This document shows positions 44,196 to 53,612 of a DNA stretch of 64,000 nt, in pieces (within the stretch, counting starts at the first letter, position 1; every line of letters starts with the position of its first letter). The translations under genes were made by a program, and so were the position numbers. The notes beneath the pieces are model-generated. The model did not search any database, was not told the DNA's origin, and was given only the letters and a program-made list of their open reading frames with translations. Source of the DNA: Flavobacterium cupriresistens (GTDB taxonomy: Bacteria; Bacteroidota; Bacteroidia; Flavobacteriales; Flavobacteriaceae); NCBI RefSeq assembly GCF_020911925.1, contig NZ_CP087134.1:1984001-2048000 (forward strand). The letters are read 5' to 3'.

Positions 44196-44471
44196 TTAGA
44201 TTATCGCAAGAATATCTTCTTCACGCATGATTAAATAATCAGTGCCTTCTAGTTTTAATTCTGTTCCGGCATATTTACCATAAAGAACAGTGTCACCAAC
44301 TTTTACAGTCATAGTGTGATCTTTAGATCCGTTTCCAACTGCAACTACAGTACCTTTTTGTGGTTTCTCTTTGGCAGTATCTGGAATAAAGATTCCTGAA
44401 GCAGTTTTAGTTTCAGCTGCAACAGGCTCGATAAGTACGCGGTCAGAAAGCGGTTTAATATTTAAAGCCAT
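44196..44471 (-). CDS. groES: Co-chaperonin GroES (10 kDa)
   Basis: A 91-residue protein starting at ATG 44471 ([16 protein letters not shown]). The mobile loop is [19 protein letters not shown], and it ends [13 protein letters not shown]. Caps the GroEL ring. The 13 extra codons upstream in the frame are not expected to be translated. Confidence 0.98.
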   Translation of the reverse strand: MALNIKPLSDRVLIEPVAAETKTASGIFIPDTAKEKPQKGTVVAVGNGSKDHTMTVKVGDTVLYGKYAGTELKLEGTDYLIMREEDILAII

Positions 44472-44516
44472 AATTTTATTTATATTTAGGTTATACTTTT
44501 TAATGTTCAAAAACTT

Positions 44517-44548
44517 TCAGAAATTATGCCATGCTTCAAAAACTGACA
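44517..44548 (-). promoter_or_regulatory. Candidate groESL promoter, sigma-54-like
   Basis: On the reverse strand TGTCA, 12 bases, then TGGCATAATTTCTG, with TGGCA like the -24 box of sigma-54 promoters but a poor -12 box (TTTCT for TTGC). About 45 bases before groES. No CIRCE inverted repeat (TTAGCACTC) was seen. Confidence 0.3.
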
Positions 44549-44560
44549 TTATTTCCTAAA

Positions 44561-44590
44561 AAAAATGCCAGCTTTGACAGGCTGGCATTT
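44561..44590 (-). terminator. Terminator after secG
   Basis: AAATGCCAGC (44563-44572) and GCTGGCATTT (44581-44590) pair over 10 bases. The reverse transcript continues into eight Us, ending the secG operon ahead of groES. Confidence 0.85.
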
Positions 44591-44609
44591 CAATTTTATA
44601 TCAAAATTA

Positions 44610-44951
44610 TTATTTTGTTGCAGGAGCTGCCGGAGCAGGAGTTTGTTGAGCCGGAGCAGCTGGTGTTTTGGCAGCAGGAGCTTCCGTTTTCTCAATAAGT
44701 TTAGAGTCAGTATCACTTAATGATCCTGTAAAGCTTAAGCTTGAAAGTAAAATTAAAGCAATTAAGATAGTAGCTAACGTCCAAGTACTTTTATCTAAAA
44801 AGTCTGTCGTTTTTTGTACTCCACCTAGCATTTGAGTCCCACTAATTGTAGAAGACAATCCGCCTCCTTTAGGATTCTGTACCATAATTACTACGATCAA
44901 TAGAAAGCAAACTATTGTGATTAAAACTAAAAAAATTGAAAATGTGCTCAT
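44610..44951 (-). CDS. secG: Preprotein translocase subunit SecG
   Basis: A 113-residue membrane protein with two helices (about 3-22 and 55-72) and the conserved QNPKGGGLSSTISGTQMLGG loop. The end is an Ala/Pro-rich tail (about 90-113). Part of the SecYEG channel. Starts 3 bases after the TPR protein stop. Confidence 0.93.
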   Translation of the reverse strand: MSTFSIFLVLITIVCFLLIVVIMVQNPKGGGLSSTISGTQMLGGVQKTTDFLDKSTWTLATILIALILLSSLSFTGSLSDTDSKLIEKTEAPAAKTPAAPAQQTPAPAAPATK

Positions 44952-44954
44952 TGT

Positions 44955-46394
44955 TTAATTGTTATTGTTATTTTGTTGTAAAATCTTTATATCCGATATG
45001 CGGTCTGCAAAGAAACTAATTTTTTCTGGATATTTCAAAATTAATATTTCATATGCTTGGATTGCTTTTGTATATTTCTTTTGTTCCAAATAGACTCTGG
45101 CTAAAGTCTCTGTCATCAGGTATGGATTCTCTTCCTTATTGATGTCAAATTGAGTAGTGGTAGTGGCTGCTACGGACTTGACCGGTGCGATTTTCGGATT
45201 TGTTTCGATAAATTTATCAATTAATTCCGCTTTTTTCTTTTTCTCGTCCTCTATTGTTTCTGTTTCTTCAATTGGAACAGTAACTTCAACAACAGGTTCA
45301 GGAGTCTTCTCAACTTCGCTTACGGGTTCCGTGTTTTCTTGTGGACCTTCACTAGTTCGGTCAATTGGTTCTGTTCTGGATAGTTGCAGCCATTCCTGAA
45401 AGGAATGTTTTTCGTTAACAGAAAAATCCAACGGTTTTCCGATTTCCAGATTTTCTTCCGCAATTTTTACGGTTTCTCGAGCTTCTGTTTCTTCTGATTC
45501 TTCCGTAATTATTACCTCTTCAAAAACAACGGTTGTGGCTTCTTTCAAAGAAATAAAGTCAGATTCCGCAATAGGTTCAACACGAACGTCTGGAATTGTT
45601 ACTGTTTCTTCAGCAACAATTGAAGGCTCTTCCGGTGTAGAAGTTACAACAGGTTGTTCTTCGGTTTGTATTGGTTCTTCAATTACAGTAAGTATTTCTT
45701 CTTCTACAGGAACAGCAACAGGTTGTTCTGTGGCAGAAGGTATAACTTGCTCTTGGGTTTCTTCCTTTATATAGGTTGGAACAGTTTGTTCATCTGTTTT
45801 CACCAATTCTTCAAAAACAACTTCGGTTTCTTCTTTTGCAGGAGTTAAAGGTTGCTCAACAACAATTATAGCAGGCTGTTCTTCGGTTTTTATCAGTTCT
45901 TCAAAAATGACCTCCGGTTCTATTTTTATTGGAATAATAACAGGCTGTTCAATAACAGGTTGCTCTTCTGTTTTTACCGACTCTTCAAAAACAACAGTTG
46001 TAGCCTGTCTTATTGAAGTCAGTATAGATTGTTCGATTGGATCGATTCGGATCTCCGGAACTTTTTGGATTTCGGGTAAAACAATTTCACTTTCAAAAAC
46101 AGTAATGTTTAAAAGATCCAGCAGTTTTTGATCGTAATAGTCATTTTGAATGGATACAAAATTCTCAGAAGTAATAAAGTCAAATAATACAGAACGATCT
46201 GTAGTATGAGCTGCAGTAACCTTTAGAGCATAATTATACTTAAAACTATTCTGATCATAAAGTCCTTTTAATCGTAATGCTCTTGCACTTTGAAAATACG
46301 GAAATTCATTCAGAACATTGCCTAATCCTTCCGTTTGCTTTTCGGTAATAGCATCGGGTTTGTTTATTAGGTATGTATAATCAGTTACGTTCAT
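44955..46394 (-). CDS. TPR protein with long degenerate Glu/Val repeats
   Basis: A 479-residue cytoplasmic protein. The N-terminus (about 1-105, DYTYLINKPDAITEKQTEGL, FPYFQSARALRLKGLYDQN) is conserved in Bacteroidota. Residues about 130-325 are imperfect repeats of (V/I)(V/I)FEE(L/S)(V/I)KT(E/D)EQP. The end (about 415-475, ETLARVYLEQKKYTKAIQAY) is a TPR. Sits in the lptE-secG block. Function unknown; the repeat region probably expands and contracts. Confidence 0.82.
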   Translation of the reverse strand: MNVTDYTYLINKPDAITEKQTEGLGNVLNEFPYFQSARALRLKGLYDQNSFKYNYALKVTAAHTTDRSVLFDFITSENFVSIQNDYYDQKLLDLLNITVFESEIVLPEIQKVPEIRIDPIEQSILTSIRQATTVVFEESVKTEEQPVIEQPVIIPIKIEPEVIFEELIKTEEQPAIIVVEQPLTPAKEETEVVFEELVKTDEQTVPTYIKEETQEQVIPSATEQPVAVPVEEEILTVIEEPIQTEEQPVVTSTPEEPSIVAEETVTIPDVRVEPIAESDFISLKEATTVVFEEVIITEESEETEARETVKIAEENLEIGKPLDFSVNEKHSFQEWLQLSRTEPIDRTSEGPQENTEPVSEVEKTPEPVVEVTVPIEETETIEDEKKKKAELIDKFIETNPKIAPVKSVAATTTTQFDINKEENPYLMTETLARVYLEQKKYTKAIQAYEILILKYPEKISFFADRISDIKILQQNNNNN

Positions 46395-46491
46395 TTCTTT
46401 TTGTTTAATCGTCGAATTGTTTATTTGTTTAATCGGGAAGGTTATTGTTACATCATTTTAATGAATAAGAGATGTGACGGTTGAACCAAAA

Positions 46492-46995
46492 CTACCATTT
46501 TGCCAAGGATTCATTAAAAATATCCTGGGTAATTCTGTCGTAAATCTCTTTAATAGCAGAATTTAAATTAGAACCTACCAATTGCTCTGTTCCCGGATAA
46601 TCTTTGTAGAATTCAAATGTTCTTTCAAAATCATCCGCTTCCTTTTTTCTATTGGTAAATCGAACATTGATACGAATCGTTAAACGGTTTTGAGCCGCTT
46701 GTTGGTCGGCGGTTGCTGTCATTGGAGTAGTTCTGTAATCTACAATTTCTCCTTCATAAACCAAATCCCCGCCAGTGCTGACTAAGTTTAGATTGGTTTG
46801 ATTTTGAATTAAATCCTGTAAAGCCAAAGTAAAATCTCTGTCGATTCCCGGCTCAATCAGAGCAGCATTATTCTGGAAGAAGTTAACTTGAAACGTTTTG
46901 CCTTCAATTTGTCCTGTTCCTGTGAAATTGTAAACATTGCAACCACTTAATAAAAAGAGGCTGATTAGAGCTAAGAGAGAATATATTTTTTTCAT
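46492..46995 (-). CDS. lptE: LptE-like LPS assembly lipoprotein
   Basis: A 167-residue lipoprotein starting at ATG 46995 (KKIYSLLALISLFLLSGC, lipobox LSGC). Features are IEGKTFQVNFFQNNAALIEPG (first part), FTLALQDLIQNQTNL, and DRITQDIFNESLAKW at the end, as in Bacteroidota LptE homologues that plug LptD. The 15 earlier in-frame codons include repeat DNA and are not counted. Downstream of the sigma-54 regulator. Confidence 0.85.
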   Translation of the reverse strand: MKKIYSLLALISLFLLSGCNVYNFTGTGQIEGKTFQVNFFQNNAALIEPGIDRDFTLALQDLIQNQTNLNLVSTGGDLVYEGEIVDYRTTPMTATADQQAAQNRLTIRINVRFTNRKKEADDFERTFEFYKDYPGTEQLVGSNLNSAIKEIYDRITQDIFNESLAKW

Positions 46996-47008
46996 AATAA
47001 TTTTTGAA

Positions 47009-47133
47009 AAATTCCAATTTTTTGAAATTCCAAATTCCAATTCTGGGCGAGAGCCGTTTTGGAATTGTGAGTTTTCAATTTTTTTTCAAATATACCAATT
47101 TGGAATTTGGAATTTATTTTTTGGAATTTAGTT
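47009..47133. repeat. TTCCAAAT repeat hairpin between sigma-54 activator and lptE
   Basis: ATTCCAATT-TTTTGAAATTCCAAATTCCAA on the left faces TTGGAATTTGGAATTT (47099-47114) and TTTTGGAATTTAG on the right. The central part (47045-47090) is unrelated. Confidence 0.6.
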
Positions 47134-47138
47134 TTTAT

Positions 47139-48398
47139 CTACAAGTCGAATTGTTTGATTTTTCGGTATAAAGTTCGTTCTGAGATACCTAATTCATCAG
47201 CGGCAGCTTTACGTTTTCCTTTGTTTTTCTCTAATGACTTTTTGATCATTTCGATTTCTTTTTGTTCCAGACGTAAAATCTCTTCCTCTTCAATTGTTTC
47301 GGCATCGAGATAATTGTTGTCATCCTGCATGCGATAATTGTCTTCGCGGGCGGTTGGTGTCATGACAGCTGTTCTTGGTTCTTCTTCAAAATCAATTTCA
47401 CTTTCATTTTCCTGTGAGCCGTATATTTTCTGAATTAAATTAGGATTGATATCCTGCACTTTTGAACTGCCGTTTTTCATTAATTCTAAAGTGAGCTTTT
47501 TCAAATCATTCAGATCACTTTTCATATCAAAAAGGACTTTGTACAAAATGTCTCTTTCCGTACTAAAATCACTTTCTTTTTTCTTATCGCTAATTACCGA
47601 AGGTAAATTACTTCCTTCCGTAGGTAAATAAGATTGTAAAGTAGATAAGGTAATATCGCGATTGGTTTCTAAAACAGAAATCTGCTCGGCTACATTTCGC
47701 AACTGACGAATGTTTCCATTCCATCTGAATTTTTGCAGCAACTGAACAGCATCATCATCTAATTTCAAAGGCGGCATTTTGTACTTATGTGCAAAATCGG
47801 CCACGAATTTTCTAAATAATAAATGGATGTCTTCGTTTCTTTCACGCAAAGGCGGCAAGGTTATTTCAACCGTAGTCAGACGATAGTACAAATCCTCACG
47901 GAATTTTCCTTTTTCGATTGCATTGAACAAATTGACATTGGTTGCCGCAACGATTCTCACATTGGTTTTTTGAACTTGTGAAGATCCTACTTTTATAAAC
48001 TCTCCGTTTTCAAGAACACGGAGTAATCTAACCTGAGTGGTTAGTGGTAATTCACCCACTTCATCGAGAAAAATTGTTCCGCCGTCTGCCACTTCAAAAT
48101 ACCCTTCACGGGTGCTCGTCGCTCCTGTAAAAGCGCCTTTCTCATGGCCGAAAAGTTCACTGTCAATAGTTCCTTCCGGAATAGCTCCACAGTTTACGGC
48201 AATATACTTACCATGCTTTCTGTGCGAAAGCGAATGAATGATTCGTGGAATATTTTCTTTACCAACACCACTTTCTCCCGTTACCATTACGGAGATATCG
48301 GTAGGAGCAACCTGAATTGCTTTTTCAATAGCGCGGTTTAATTTTGGATCATTTCCAATAATTTCAAAACGTTGTTTTATTGCTTGAACGGTCTCCAT
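47139..48398 (-). CDS. Sigma-54-dependent activator (AAA+, Fis-type HTH)
   Basis: A 419-residue enhancer-binding protein without receiver or other sensor domain. The AAA+ domain (about 12-240) has Walker A GESGVGKE, the sigma-54 contact loop GAFTGA and Walker [15 protein letters not shown] long low-complexity stretch follows, and the C-terminus is a Fis-like helix-turn-helix ([21 protein letters not shown]). It should switch on sigma-54 promoters. Upstream of lptE, the TPR gene and secG. Confidence 0.93.
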   Translation of the reverse strand: METVQAIKQRFEIIGNDPKLNRAIEKAIQVAPTDISVMVTGESGVGKENIPRIIHSLSHRKHGKYIAVNCGAIPEGTIDSELFGHEKGAFTGATSTREGYFEVADGGTIFLDEVGELPLTTQVRLLRVLENGEFIKVGSSQVQKTNVRIVAATNVNLFNAIEKGKFREDLYYRLTTVEITLPPLRERNEDIHLLFRKFVADFAHKYKMPPLKLDDDAVQLLQKFRWNGNIRQLRNVAEQISVLETNRDITLSTLQSYLPTEGSNLPSVISDKKKESDFSTERDILYKVLFDMKSDLNDLKKLTLELMKNGSSKVQDINPNLIQKIYGSQENESEIDFEEEPRTAVMTPTAREDNYRMQDDNNYLDAETIEEEEILRLEQKEIEMIKKSLEKNKGKRKAAADELGISERTLYRKIKQFDL

Positions 48399-48408
48399 AT
48401 ATTTTTTG

Positions 48409-48436
48409 TTTCAAGTTTTTATTTGTTTCAGGTTTT
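48409..48436. repeat. GTTTCAGG-type repeat
   Basis: GTTTCAAGTTTTTATTTG and TTTCAGGTTTT, complementary to the GAAACCT units at 13018-13076 and 49035-49057. Confidence 0.5.
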
Positions 48437-48466
48437 AAGTTTGTTTAGTAACTAAAACCTAACTTA

Positions 48467-48973
48467 TTAAACTTTTTTTATATCTAATGTCTTAATTAAT
48501 TCTCTAAAATCAATTACTTGTTGTTCTGAGAAGAAACGTTTTGGAAAAAAATCAGTTTGGTATTTGTTCTGTTTAATTAGAAAATAATCTTTAGTTTCCA
48601 GAATCGATTCGTAAAGATTCCAAGGTTTTTTTACGTCAGAAAGGTCTTTTTTTATTCTAAAGCAATCAACATTAAAAATATAATGGGTTTGTTGGTTTAA
48701 TTCATTGCGAATAGTTTTTTTTAAAAGCAAATAAATGGAAATAGGAACAATTAAAAATATAATAAATGGAAAAAGTATATTGAAAAGCGGAATTCCATTC
48801 GGGAAAATAATAATTTCAGAAATTTGAAATAAATGTATAAGATCAATTAATAAAATTAATGTAGCGATTAATAATACAATCTTTACGTTCCATTTCGCAA
48901 ATAGATTTCTAAATGTAAAATTTAAAGATTCCTTGAGCGTATAATTTGGTTTTATTATGATTTCGTATTCCAT
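48467..48973 (-). CDS. YcxB-like membrane protein
   Basis: A 168-residue protein with two membrane segments (about 32-52 and 65-85) and a soluble C-terminal half (SDVKKPWNLYESILETKDYF, FPKRFFSEQQVIDFREL). The C-terminal pattern, a strand-rich region ending in P-x-R-x-F, resembles the YcxB domain of unknown function. It sits between miaB and the sigma-54 activator, both on the same strand. Confidence 0.65.
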   Translation of the reverse strand: MEYEIIIKPNYTLKESLNFTFRNLFAKWNVKIVLLIATLILLIDLIHLFQISEIIIFPNGIPLFNILFPFIIFLIVPISIYLLLKKTIRNELNQQTHYIFNVDCFRIKKDLSDVKKPWNLYESILETKDYFLIKQNKYQTDFFPKRFFSEQQVIDFRELIKTLDIKKV

Positions 48974-49034
48974 TTTTAAATTCTTAACAACTTGATTATT
49001 TAATTTAAATCATACGTCTCAAATTACGGAAATA

Positions 49035-49057
49035 ACCTGAAACCTGAAACCTGAAAC
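49035..49057. repeat. Three tandem ACCTGAA units
   Basis: ACCTGAAACCTGAAACCTG, the GAAACCT family, directly after the miaB stop. Confidence 0.6.
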
Positions 49058-49060
49058 AAT

Positions 49061-50506
49061 CTAATTCATCCCAGAATACCCCACAGCCTCTCCTTTAAGA
49101 GTTCCGCTGGTGCAGCTTGTGATTTTTACATTCACAAAATCCCCAATTTTATAATTCTCTTTCGGGAAAACTACTGTGATACTTTGAGAGTTTCTGCCTG
49201 AGAATTCTTCTTTTGATTTTTTAGAAACCTTCTCGACTAAAACTTCTACCGTTTGATCGATAAACTCTTCAGAACGGAACCAGGCGTGTTTTTGTTGTAA
49301 ATCAACAATCTCTTGCAATCTTCGGGCTTTGGTTTCTTCGAGAACATCATCCTCCATTTTTCTTCCTGCCAAAGTTCCGGGACGCTCTGAATACGAATAC
49401 ATATAACCAAAATTATACTTCACATATTCCATTAAACTCATTGTATCCTCGTGATCTTGTTCGGTTTCTGTTGGGAAACCGGCAATCATATCTTGTGAAA
49501 TCGATGCATTGGGAACAATTGCTCTGATTTTATCAATCAAAGCCATGTATTCTTCACGCGAATGCAGACGATTCATTTCTTTTAGAATTCGGTTACTTCC
49601 CGATTGAACCGGTAAGTGAATGTGTTTACAGATATTCGGGTATTTTGCAATAACGTGCAAAATGCTTTCGTGCATATCCTGTGGATTTGAAGTCGAAAAG
49701 CGAATACGCATTTTAGGAAAACCAACTGCAACCATTTCAAGCAATTGATCAAAATCTACTGCTGTTGCTTTTTGCATTTCAGAAGCATTTACGAAATCTT
49801 TTTTTAGACCGCCGCCATACCAAAGGTAACTGTCAACGTTTTGTCCTAAAAGCGTAATTTCTTTAAAGCCTTTGCTCCATAAGTCTTGAATTTCTTGCAT
49901 GATACTTTGCGGTTCACGGCTGCGCTCACGTCCACGGGTGAAAGGTACCACGCAAAACGTACACATATTATCGCAACCACGTGTGATCGAAACCAAAGCG
50001 GTGATTCCGTTACTCATTAAACGAACGGGTGAAATATCTCCGTAAGTTTCCTCTTTCGATAAAATTACATTGATAGCGTCACGACCTTCTTCAACTTCTG
50101 CCAATAGATTTGGTAAATCTTTATAAGCATCCGGACCAACAACAAGATCGACTATTTTTTCTTCTTCCAAAAACTGACTTTTCAAACGTTCGGCCATACA
50201 GCCCAAAACGCCCACTTTCATTTTTGGATTAATTCGTTTTACAGCATTATACTTCTCCAGACGTTTGCGAATCGTTTGTTCGGCTTTGTCTCTGATAGAA
50301 CAGGTGTTTACTAAAACCAGATCGGCTTCTTCTAAAACCGAAGTGGTGTTATATCCGCCTTGTGATAAAATGGAAGCTACGACTTCACTGTCCGAAAAAT
50401 TCATCGCACAACCGTAACTCTCTATAAAAAGTTTTTTGGTATTCTCAGGTTTATTTTCTAAAACAAGACTTTCGCCCTGTTTGCTTTCTTCAATAATCTT
50501 TTCCAT
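49061..50506 (-). CDS. miaB: tRNA (2-methylthio-N6-isopentenyladenosine37) methylthiotransferase MiaB
   Basis: A 481-residue radical-SAM enzyme. The N-terminal UPF0004 domain has three cluster Cys (ESYGCAMNFSDSE, NTCSIRDKAE, GVLGCMAERL). The radical-SAM triad is RGCDNMCTFCVVPFTRGRERS, and a C-terminal TRAM domain (VLVEKVSKKSKEEFSGR) ends the protein. It methylthiolates i6A37 in tRNAs reading UNN codons. Confidence 0.96.
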   Translation of the reverse strand: MEKIIEESKQGESLVLENKPENTKKLFIESYGCAMNFSDSEVVASILSQGGYNTTSVLEEADLVLVNTCSIRDKAEQTIRKRLEKYNAVKRINPKMKVGVLGCMAERLKSQFLEEEKIVDLVVGPDAYKDLPNLLAEVEEGRDAINVILSKEETYGDISPVRLMSNGITALVSITRGCDNMCTFCVVPFTRGRERSREPQSIMQEIQDLWSKGFKEITLLGQNVDSYLWYGGGLKKDFVNASEMQKATAVDFDQLLEMVAVGFPKMRIRFSTSNPQDMHESILHVIAKYPNICKHIHLPVQSGSNRILKEMNRLHSREEYMALIDKIRAIVPNASISQDMIAGFPTETEQDHEDTMSLMEYVKYNFGYMYSYSERPGTLAGRKMEDDVLEETKARRLQEIVDLQQKHAWFRSEEFIDQTVEVLVEKVSKKSKEEFSGRNSQSITVVFPKENYKIGDFVNVKITSCTSGTLKGEAVGYSGMN

Positions 50507-50540
50507 AAGGCACTTTCAGAAGTGAATTTTAATAAGGTGG

Positions 50541-50572
50541 CAAAGGTACAATTATTTGAATGATTATGACAA
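50541..50572 (-). promoter_or_regulatory. miaB promoter (-33 and -7)
   Basis: On the reverse strand TTG (50572-50570), 21 bases, TACCTTTG (50548-50541), followed by CC. About 35 bases before the start. Confidence 0.55.
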
Positions 50573-50649
50573 GATGTCAGATGAAGATTTAACATTGTTT
50601 TTGTGCTTTTTTTGAGTTTAAAAAAGCAGTTTCAAGGGCACTATAGATT

Positions 50650-50908
50650 GCATTATTTTGAATTGCATCTTGCTTTTGCTGGGGAAGTATGGTTTGATTT
50701 AAGGATTTAATGGCTTTAGTCAAAATAAGCACCAGTTTGACTAAAGCTCAATGTCATTAAGGTAAGAGGTTTTTTCACGAAGATTCTGCGGATTTTGCGG
50801 ATTTTTTAATTTCATTCCGCTGAAACCTGCGTGAGACTTTTTTTGACAATCCTTAACTTAATGACATTGAGCTAAAGTAGGGGTAGATTCAAAATGATAC
50901 TTTTGCAA
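50650..50908. repeat. Nested palindromic noncoding unit A
   Basis: About 259 bases with three nested or adjacent palindromes: an outer pair (ATTTTGAATTGC... at 50653 against a weaker ...GATTCAAAATGAT at 50887), a CTTTAGTCAAA/TTTGACTAAAG pair (50714/50736), and an inner element 50745-50873 with 22-base arms AGCTCAATGTCATTAAGGTAAG / CTTAACTTAATGACATTGAGCT. No open reading frame of note. Confidence 0.75.
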
Positions 50909-50950
50909 AAAATAATTGGTATAAAATTTTGTAATTCTAGGAAGCAGGAG

Positions 50951-51244
50951 GCATTATTTTGAATTGCCTCCTGCTTTAGCTGGAGGAGTATAGTTTGATT
51001 TAAGAGTTTAATGGCTTTAGCCAAAATAAGCACCAGTTTGGCTAAAGTCAATTATGGTTCTTTATCTATTTATTTATAGCTCAATGTCATTAAGGTAAGA
51101 GATTTTTTTACGCAGATTCTGCGGATTCTGCGGATTTTTTTTGATTCCATTCCGCTGAAATCTGCGTGAGACTTTTTTTGACAATCCTTAACTTAATGAC
51201 TTTGAGCTAAAGCAAGAGGCAATTCAAAATGATACTTTTGCAAA
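50951..51244. repeat. Nested palindromic noncoding unit B
   Basis: A diverged second copy of unit A, about 294 bases. The inner element is 51078-51208, and about 30 extra bases stand between its middle palindrome and inner element. The 50573-50649 and 51245-51342 flanks hold no visible gene. Confidence 0.75.
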
Positions 51245-51342
51245 TCTTTTAATTTTTGTTGGAGATTTATCTCATTTTAATTCGGAAAACAAGGTGTAAT
51301 TTTTTTAATATTAGGGATAAGAGAACTAATGATCTGAATGGA

Positions 51343-52074
51343 CTAATTTAAAATTCCGAATAAGAATGCGGCCAAAGAAGCACCCAAAAGTGGTCCTGCA
51401 ATGGGAATCCAGGCATAACTCCAATCGCTACTTCCTTTGAAGGGAAGAAGGCTGTGTACAATTCGAGGACCTAAATCACGAGCTGGATTGATCGCATAAC
51501 CCGTAGTTCCTCCTAAGGACAGGCCGATGCCCCAAACCAAAAAAGCAACAGGAATCGCACCTGTCGAACCTAATCCTATTTTTGCAGAAGGATCACTGGC
51601 TAATGAAATGCTGGGATCGGAAAAATAAAAGATCACAAAGACCAGTACAAAAGCGCCGATTATTTCACTGATAAGATTCGAAAAAGGATTTCTGATTGCG
51701 GGACTGGTGCTAAAACAAGCCAATTTTGCCCCCTCATCTTCTGTGGCTGCAAAATGATCTTTATGAAATAGCCAGACCAAGAATGCTCCTGCCATTGCGC
51801 CAATTAGCTGAGCGATAATATAGGAAGGCACTAATGCCCATGAAAATTTTCCTGCTATGGCCAAACCAACTGTTACGGCAGGATTTAAGTGTGCGCCACT
51901 CACCGGACCTGCAACTTGAACGCCTACGAAAACAGCCAAAGCCCAAGCTGTGGTAATAACAATCCATCCTGAGTTGTTGCCTTTGGTGTCTTTTAAAACT
52001 ACGTTTGCTACCACACCGTTTCCTAGTAGTATAAGAAGCATGGTACCTATTATTTCTGCTGTAAATGGGGTCAT
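51343..52074 (-). CDS. glpF: Glycerol facilitator / aquaglyceroporin GlpF
   Basis: A 243-residue MIP channel with six membrane helices and the two NPA loops: SGAHLNPAVT and GYAINPARD, the latter Asp typical of glycerol channels. Start ATG 52074 (MTPFTAEIIGTM) is preferred over a TTG at 52110 that would overlap glpK. Last gene of glpD-glpK-glpF. Confidence 0.92.
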   Translation of the reverse strand: MTPFTAEIIGTMLLILLGNGVVANVVLKDTKGNNSGWIVITTAWALAVFVGVQVAGPVSGAHLNPAVTVGLAIAGKFSWALVPSYIIAQLIGAMAGAFLVWLFHKDHFAATEDEGAKLACFSTSPAIRNPFSNLISEIIGAFVLVFVIFYFSDPSISLASDPSAKIGLGSTGAIPVAFLVWGIGLSLGGTTGYAINPARDLGPRIVHSLLPFKGSSDWSYAWIPIAGPLLGASLAAFLFGILN

Positions 52075-52099
52075 TTTTGTGTTTTTTGAGGTTGGTAGA

Positions 52100-53596
52100 T
52101 TAATCTTCAATCCATTTAGTCGTGCGTCCCACGGCTTTGTTCCAGTTGTGTACGAGTTGGTCTACTTCTGTTTTTGGCATTTCGGGAGAAAAGACTCTGT
52201 CAACCGACCATTGTTTTTGTAATTCGTCTACACTTTTCCAATACCCTACGGCTAATCCGGCCAGATAGGCGGCGCCCAGTGCTGTTGTTTCGAGTGTTTT
52301 TGGACGTATTACTTTAAAACCAAATAAATCAGATTGGAATTGCATCATTAGATTGTTGACAACAGCTCCGCCATCGACTCTTAATTCTGTTCCTGCATTT
52401 CCCGAGTCCGCTTCCATTGATTTTGCTAAATCATATACCTGATAGGCAATCCCTTCTAAAGTGGCACGTGCTATATGTGCGCTGGTTGTTCCTCTGGTAA
52501 TACCTAAAATAGCTCCTCTTGCATATTGATCCCAATGCGGGGCACCTAATCCTGTCAGGGCAGGGACAAAATAAACACCGCCATTGTCCGGAACACTTGC
52601 CGCTAAGGCTTCGATTTCGTCTGATGAGTTAATCATTTTTGCACCGTCGCGCAGCCATTGTACGGCCGCTCCGCCTACAAAAACACTTCCTTCCAGCGCA
52701 TAAGTTGTTTTGCCGTTTATCTTCCAGGCGATGGTGGTTAAGAGATTGTTTTTAGAATAAACAGGTTTGTCTCCGGTATTCATTAGCATAAAACAACCGG
52801 TGCCGTACGTATTTTTCATCATTCCGGGTTCGGTGCACAATTGTCCAAAAAGGGCTGCCTGCTGATCTCCGGCTACACCCGAAATCGGAATTTTTGAGGA
52901 AAATAACGTGGTGCTGGTTTCGCCATATATTTCGCTGCTTTGTTTTACTTCGGGTAACATGGCTCTTGGAATGTCAAATAATTCGAGTAATTCGTCATCC
53001 CATTCTAAGGTATGAATGTTTAATAATAAGGTTCTGCTCGCATTAGAAACATCGGTCATGAACATTTTGCCACGCGTTAGTTTCCAAATAAGCCAGGTGT
53101 CTACAGTTCCAAAACACAGTTTTCCCTGTTCAGCTTTTTCACGTGCGCCTTCAACATGGTCTAAAATCCATTTTAATTTGGTTCCGGAAAAGTAGGCGTC
53201 CAGTATCAGTCCTGTTTTTTCCTGGATCATATCGGAATGCCCTTTTGCTTTTAATTCATCACAATACTTGGCTGTTCGGCGATCTTGCCAAACAATGGCA
53301 TTGTACAAGGGTTCGCTGGTTTCTCTGTCCCAGACAATGGTGGTTTCGCGTTGGTTCGTGATTCCAATTGCCGCGATTTCTCTTCCCGAAATTCCCACTT
53401 TTGCAATCACTTCGGCTGCAACACTGATTTGGGAAGACCAGATTTCATTTGGATCGTGTTCTACCCATCCCGGTTTTGGAAAAATCTGTTCGTAAGGTTT
53501 TTGAGAAATGCTCACAATTTCGCCATCATGATTAAACACGATGGCTCTCGACGAAGTGGTTCCCTGATCCAATGTTAAGATTAATTTATTTTGCAT
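52100..53596 (-). CDS. glpK: Glycerol kinase
   Basis: A 498-residue FGGY-family kinase making sn-glycerol 3-phosphate. It begins [21 protein letters not shown] (quoted in part), with [41 protein letters not shown] and [14 protein letters not shown]. Start at ATG 53596; the 21 codons before it overlap the gap to glpD. Glycerol enters through GlpF and the product goes to GlpD. Confidence 0.97.
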   Translation of the reverse strand: MQNKLILTLDQGTTSSRAIVFNHDGEIVSISQKPYEQIFPKPGWVEHDPNEIWSSQISVAAEVIAKVGISGREIAAIGITNQRETTIVWDRETSEPLYNAIVWQDRRTAKYCDELKAKGHSDMIQEKTGLILDAYFSGTKLKWILDHVEGAREKAEQGKLCFGTVDTWLIWKLTRGKMFMTDVSNASRTLLLNIHTLEWDDELLELFDIPRAMLPEVKQSSEIYGETSTTLFSSKIPISGVAGDQQAALFGQLCTEPGMMKNTYGTGCFMLMNTGDKPVYSKNNLLTTIAWKINGKTTYALEGSVFVGGAAVQWLRDGAKMINSSDEIEALAASVPDNGGVYFVPALTGLGAPHWDQYARGAILGITRGTTSAHIARATLEGIAYQVYDLAKSMEADSGNAGTELRVDGGAVVNNLMMQFQSDLFGFKVIRPKTLETTALGAAYLAGLAVGYWKSVDELQKQWSVDRVFSPEMPKTEVDQLVHNWNKAVGRTTKWIED

Positions 53597-53612
53597 AATG
53601 GTGGATATGTGG

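Noticed and set aside
50650..51244. Insertion sequence with transposase
   Set aside because: No open reading frame of transposase size is present in either unit.
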